Part shown: positions 6,001-8,504 of the stretch, one piece after another
Numbering within the stretch: the first letter of the stretch is position 1
How the letters are laid out: each line of letters opens with the position of its first letter
Assembly (NCBI GenBank): GCA_027038385.1
Contig: JALVXE010000133.1
Coordinates: 722-9,225 of the forward strand
Direction of reading: 5' to 3'
DNA from: Thermotogaceae bacterium
GTDB lineage: Bacteria > Thermotogota > Thermotogae > Thermotogales > Thermotogaceae
DNA length: 8,504 nucleotides
Notes under the pieces: model-generated
Seen by the model: only the letters and a program-made list of their open reading frames with translations
What the model was told of the DNA's origin: nothing
Database searches by the model: none
Program-made: the position numbers and the translations under genes

Positions 6001-6745
6001 CTTCGTTGTTGCTGCGTGTGACGTAGTCAGCGACTCTGAGAACGGTTTCTGTGGCGTTCTCGACCGCGACACCAAATCCCACCTCCTTTATCATTTCGAC
6101 GTCGTTGTCGTTGTCTCCAAAGGCTATCACATCTTTTAGGTTGAACCCGAGCTTTTCAGAGAGCATCCTGAGCGCCTGGGCTTTGCTAACGTTCTTTGGA
6201 ACGAAATCGAGGTAGTTTGGAAAGGACTTGAAGATCTTCAGATTCTTGAAAACCCCTCTGAGTTCGTCTCTTATCTCGTTGAGAGTCTCGGGATCGGATA
6301 TCGAGAGTATCTTGGTAGATCCGTGTTTTGAAACCATCTCTGCGAGATCGCTGACAACTTCGTAGTCTACCCCTGAGTGCCGTGCGTAGGCTCTTACCTC
6401 CTCGTTGTCTTCCTCGGACATCAGCTCGTCATTGACATACGCTTGCCTGTGAACTTTTCTCTTTCTAAGCTCGAGAATTACCTCTTTGGAAGTTTGAGGG
6501 TCTATATTTCTCTCAAAAACCACTCCTTCACCCGGGATATAGACCATCGCGCCGTTGTAAGCTATGGTTACGAATTCCCTGCCGAAATACTCTCTTGATA
6601 GCTTCAAAACGGATTTCAGCATTCTGCCACTTGCGAAGATGACGAGATTCTCCTTGGACGCCTCGATCACCGCTTTTTTATTCTTTTCGCTGAGCTTTTC
6701 TTCGTCGTTTAAAAGAGTCCCGTCCAGATCGAAGACGAATACCAC
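5927..6745 (-). CDS. Cof-type HAD-superfamily phosphatase
   Basis: This is a cytoplasmic phosphohydrolase of the Cof/YidA group (HAD type IIB), acting on small phosphorylated metabolites such as sugar phosphates or nucleotides. The substrate cannot be read from the sequence. In the 272-residue form all four motifs are visible: Asp6-Leu-Asp8-Gly-Thr (nucleophile and acid/base), Ser39-Gly-Arg41, Lys188 in Asn-Val-Ser-Lys-Ala-Gln-Ala-Leu, and Gly-Asp211-Asn-Asp-Asn-Asp215. A C2-type cap lies between about residues 75 and 180. GTG 6745 is chosen over an upstream ATG at 6769 because GGAGGTGGTGAT precedes it, the protein then starts two residues before the first strand, and it leaves a one-base gap after the stop of the upstream PLD gene. 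The C-terminus runs past the HAD core and overlaps the next gene. Confidence 0.92.
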   Translation of the reverse strand: MVFVFDLDGTLLNDEEKLSEKNKKAVIEASKENLVIFASGRMLKSVLKLSREYFGREFVTIAYNGAMVYIPGEGVVFERNIDPQTSKEVILELRKRKVHRQAYVNDELMSEEDNEEVRAYARHSGVDYEVVSDLAEMVSKHGSTKILSISDPETLNEIRDELRGVFKNLKIFKSFPNYLDFVPKNVSKAQALRMLSEKLGFNLKDVIAFGDNDNDVEMIKEVGFGVAVENATETVLRVADYVTRSNNEDGVAEVVFGVLSGSIKPMPWLDRS

Positions 6746-6746
6746 A

Positions 6747-7589
6747 TCACCACCTCCGGGATAGTTCAAATATCGCTTCGTACTCTCTGATTATATCCTC
6801 TCTGTTAGTGACAAATATAGCCTCGAAGTTCTTTCTGAAGGCGCTCTCCGTGATGTTCGCGGATCCCGTTATCAGGTATTTTCCGTCGACGATCATGAAC
6901 TTGTGATGAAGTGTCCTCTTCTTGAAGATCCTAACATCGAAGTCTTTCAAGTTCTCCTTGAGTATCCAATCCTCGTTCCAGTCGTCGAGGTTTAACCTTA
7001 TCGACACACCCCTTGACGAAAGATATTTCAGAGCTCCGAATACGTTCATGTCGGTGAAAGCGTAGACGGATACGAGAACGTACTTTCTCGCCTTGTCGAG
7101 TATCCTAATGTAGATCGGTTCTAAATCAGTGTAAGGTGACAGGTAGAACTCGCCAAGACCGGCACATCTCCATTCTTTTGGGGGGATATATCCCTTCCAG
7201 AGGGCGTCCATAACCCTTGAGAAGAAGTTCCGAGGGCAGCTCTCCGTGAACACTATCGCGTCGTTGAAGTCTTCAAACAAAGAAGAGTCCGTGAAGTTCA
7301 TAGAACCGAATATCACCGCATTATCGAGTATGGCGAATTTCGCGTGAAGGAGCCCTGGGGAGCTGTCTATCTTCTGAACAGCTCTTGACGGATACTCGGA
7401 GATGGCCCAGTGGGGTTTTTCCGAAAGGATCCTTTCGATTTCTCCATCAAAAGAGAGGGCAACGAGTGAAGCCCTCTTGGATTCGTCGATGAGCTTTGTT
7501 ATCTCATCTCCAAAACCACCATACTCGCTCGATATTATGCTGAGCGAGAAAAATGTAGTAGATATCAATATCAGTAAAACTGTTTTCAT
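6747..7589 (-). CDS. Exported phospholipase D-family protein with two HKD motifs
   Basis: The 280-residue protein has an N-terminal signal peptide or anchor (Lys2 then a hydrophobic run to about residue 20) and two PLD domains. The first motif is His82-x-Lys84...Asp89 with Gly-Ser-Met-Asn (95-98). The second is His228-x-Lys230...Asp235 with Gly-Ser-Ala-Asn (242-245) and a downstream Glu. Both catalytic sets are complete, so a phosphodiesterase is expected, acting outside the membrane on phospholipid or nucleic acid. The family includes Nuc-type nucleases and cardiolipin synthases. Short length and export favour a nuclease-like or lipase-like role, but the substrate is not determined. The ATG overlaps the flagellin stop as ATGA, with no strong ribosome site of its own, so translational coupling to flagellin is likely. 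Confidence 0.88.
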   Translation of the reverse strand: MKTVLLILISTTFFSLSIISSEYGGFGDEITKLIDESKRASLVALSFDGEIERILSEKPHWAISEYPSRAVQKIDSSPGLLHAKFAILDNAVIFGSMNFTDSSLFEDFNDAIVFTESCPRNFFSRVMDALWKGYIPPKEWRCAGLGEFYLSPYTDLEPIYIRILDKARKYVLVSVYAFTDMNVFGALKYLSSRGVSIRLNLDDWNEDWILKENLKDFDVRIFKKRTLHHKFMIVDGKYLITGSANITESAFRKNFEAIFVTNREDIIREYEAIFELSRRW

Positions 7590-8416
7590 CCGAGGAGTTT
7601 TAAAACCGCTGCGTTGTTCACGTTGGATTGTGCCAGGACTCCTGTTGTGAAATCGTACAAGAGCATCAATCTGGTCTGATCCATGATGCCCTGTGCCATG
7701 TCAAAACCAGCTATTGTGTTGTAGGATGCTGTCATGTTCAGCATCTCACTGGCCATGTTCTTTATACCGGATTCAAGCCTGTTCACGTACGCCCCGACGT
7801 TCGATCTCGCTTGGGAAACCTGGTTGATCATCTGATCCAGAGCCTGGACAGCTTGACTAGCACCCTGAGCGGTGGATATGTTAAGGTCGTTCAAATTCAC
7901 TTCCTCGTTGTTCACCTTAGCTTTGATGTTATCGGGGCTGAGGTTTGGTATCTGAACCTGGAGCGTCTCCCCTTCGTTCGCGCCCGTCTGAAATTCTCCT
8001 TTATAGCCTTCAAGAACGTTTTGTCCGTTGTACTGGGTGTTCTCAACGGTTTGGGCTATTCCCTGTCTGAGCTGGTTGAACTCTTCCTGAAGGGCTGCTC
8101 TATCCGCGTCAGTGAGCGTGCCGTTAGCAGCTTGAACCGCAAGTTCCCTCATCCTTTGTAGGTTTTCCTCTATGCTGTTCATTCCGCCTTCCGCCGTGCT
8201 CAGCAAGTTAACACCGTACTGAGCGTTTTCCATGGCTTTCGAGTATCCCTCCATCTGGGCTCTGAGGGTGTTCGCTATGGTGAGTCCTGCTACATCGAAG
8301 CTGGCGCTCGGAATCCTGTTGGCGGTTGTGAGCTGCTCCATGAGGTTCATCATAGAAGTGTTGATGCTGTACAGATTGGTCCATGCCCACATCCCGCTGA
8401 TGTTGCTTATCCTCAT
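7586..8416 (-). CDS. Flagellin (divergent)
   Basis: This is the filament subunit or a minor flagellin, exported by the flagellar type III apparatus. The 276 residues have the flagellin N-terminal domain (about 1-135), with the well conserved Leu-Gln-Arg-Met-Arg-Glu-Leu-Ala-Val-Gln-Ala-Ala-Asn-Gly-Thr (86-100) and Asn-Thr-Gln-Tyr-Asn-Gly (126-131). A short variable middle follows (about 136-185), then the C-terminal domain (Val-Gly-Ala-Tyr-Val-Asn-Arg-Leu-Glu-Ser, 207-216, ending in Val-Leu-Lys-Leu-Leu-Gly). The usual Ser-Gly-x-Arg-Ile-Asn...Asp-Asp-Ala-Ala-Gly block is altered to Ala-Asn-Arg-Ile-Pro...Phe-Asp-Val-Ala-Gly (32-44), and the first 25 residues are rich in Trp, Met and Tyr. ATG 8416 is preferred over 8461 because GGAAGGGGGTGAT lies just before it and the protein then starts with the typical Met-Arg-Ile. 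It is the first gene of the operon. Confidence 0.92.
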   Translation of the reverse strand: MRISNISGMWAWTNLYSINTSMMNLMEQLTTANRIPSASFDVAGLTIANTLRAQMEGYSKAMENAQYGVNLLSTAEGGMNSIEENLQRMRELAVQAANGTLTDADRAALQEEFNQLRQGIAQTVENTQYNGQNVLEGYKGEFQTGANEGETLQVQIPNLSPDNIKAKVNNEEVNLNDLNISTAQGASQAVQALDQMINQVSQARSNVGAYVNRLESGIKNMASEMLNMTASYNTIAGFDMAQGIMDQTRLMLLYDFTTGVLAQSNVNNAAVLKLLG

Positions 8417-8449
8417 AACATCACCCCCTTCCTTGGGAGCTGTACTATC

Positions 8450-8479
8450 ATTATACCTCATCAGATTTTGACTTGGAAA
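8450..8479 (-). promoter_or_regulatory. Sigma-A-type promoter for the flagellin operon
   Basis: On the minus strand TTTCCA (8479-8474) and a perfect TATAAT (8455-8450) are separated by 18 bases. Transcription would start near 8443, giving a leader of about 27 bases with a strong GGAAGGGGGTGAT ribosome site. I see no sigma-28 (FliA) type TAAA...GCCGATAA element, which would be usual for flagellin genes. Confidence 0.55.
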
Positions 8480-8483
8480 TCTG
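8462..8483. repeat. Inverted repeat CAGATTT-N8-AAATCTG at the flagellin promoter
   Basis: Two perfect 7-base arms (8462-8468 and 8477-8483) are separated by 8 bases, giving a 22-base dyad that covers most of the -35 hexamer. The size suits a dimeric regulator. It is also compatible with a weak hairpin, but no T tract follows on either strand. Confidence 0.35.
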
Positions 8484-8504
8484 GTGTAGGTTCAGATGCG
8501 AATT

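Noticed and set aside
6746..6769. ATG start of the HAD gene eight codons upstream
   Set aside because: The added residues encode the ribosome site itself (Gly-Gly-Gly), lie in the PLD gene, and precede a normal HAD N-terminus.
7628..8161. 177-codon open frame on the plus strand inside the flagellin gene
   Set aside because: It is antisense to conserved flagellin codons. The Cys/His/Val-rich product looks like a shadow, with no start signal.
8417..8461. 15-codon N-terminal extension of flagellin
   Set aside because: It would cover the ribosome site and the -10 promoter box, and flagellins begin with Met-Arg-Ile as at 8416.

Overview
The window looks like a chromosomal segment of a thermophilic bacterium of the Thermotogota (Thermotoga/Pseudothermotoga type). 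This is inferred from protein style, strong GGAGG-type ribosome sites, tightly overlapped genes, a signal peptidase I with a large insertion and moderate GC. It was not confirmed by any search. No rRNA, tRNA, CRISPR array or intact insertion sequence was seen.

Left edge (1-1126, plus strand): this part is AT-richer and looks eroded. It holds the C-terminal end of a small membrane protein, about 325 bases without a convincing gene, and a 200-residue protein matching only the C-terminal half (DUF234, restriction-endonuclease-like fold) of the archaeal-type AAA ATPase family. A short out-of-frame remnant just upstream resembles the N-terminus of that same family, which suggests an internal deletion.

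Middle (1095-5205, minus strand): a TPP riboswitch with a terminator and a possible antiterminator precedes thiB (thiamine-binding protein) and thiP (fused two-domain permease). No ATPase gene (thiQ) follows. After 72 bases comes lepB (signal peptidase I), which has its own good sigma-A promoter. Downstream of lepB is a small unknown gene that seems to be interrupted at an A7 tract. Its 3' end overlaps the DUF234 gene on the opposite strand.

Right part (5227-8504, minus strand): one apparent operon starts from a sigma-A-type promoter. It encodes a divergent flagellin, an exported two-HKD phospholipase D-family protein (ATGA overlap), a Cof-type HAD phosphatase (1-base gap), and a membrane-anchored or exported protein resembling a degenerate GH3 N-terminal domain (74-base overlap). 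Four products (flagellin, PLD-like, GH3-like, ThiB) are exported or act outside the membrane. The coupling of flagellin to a secreted PLD enzyme is the most unusual arrangement here. No clearly new system is proven.
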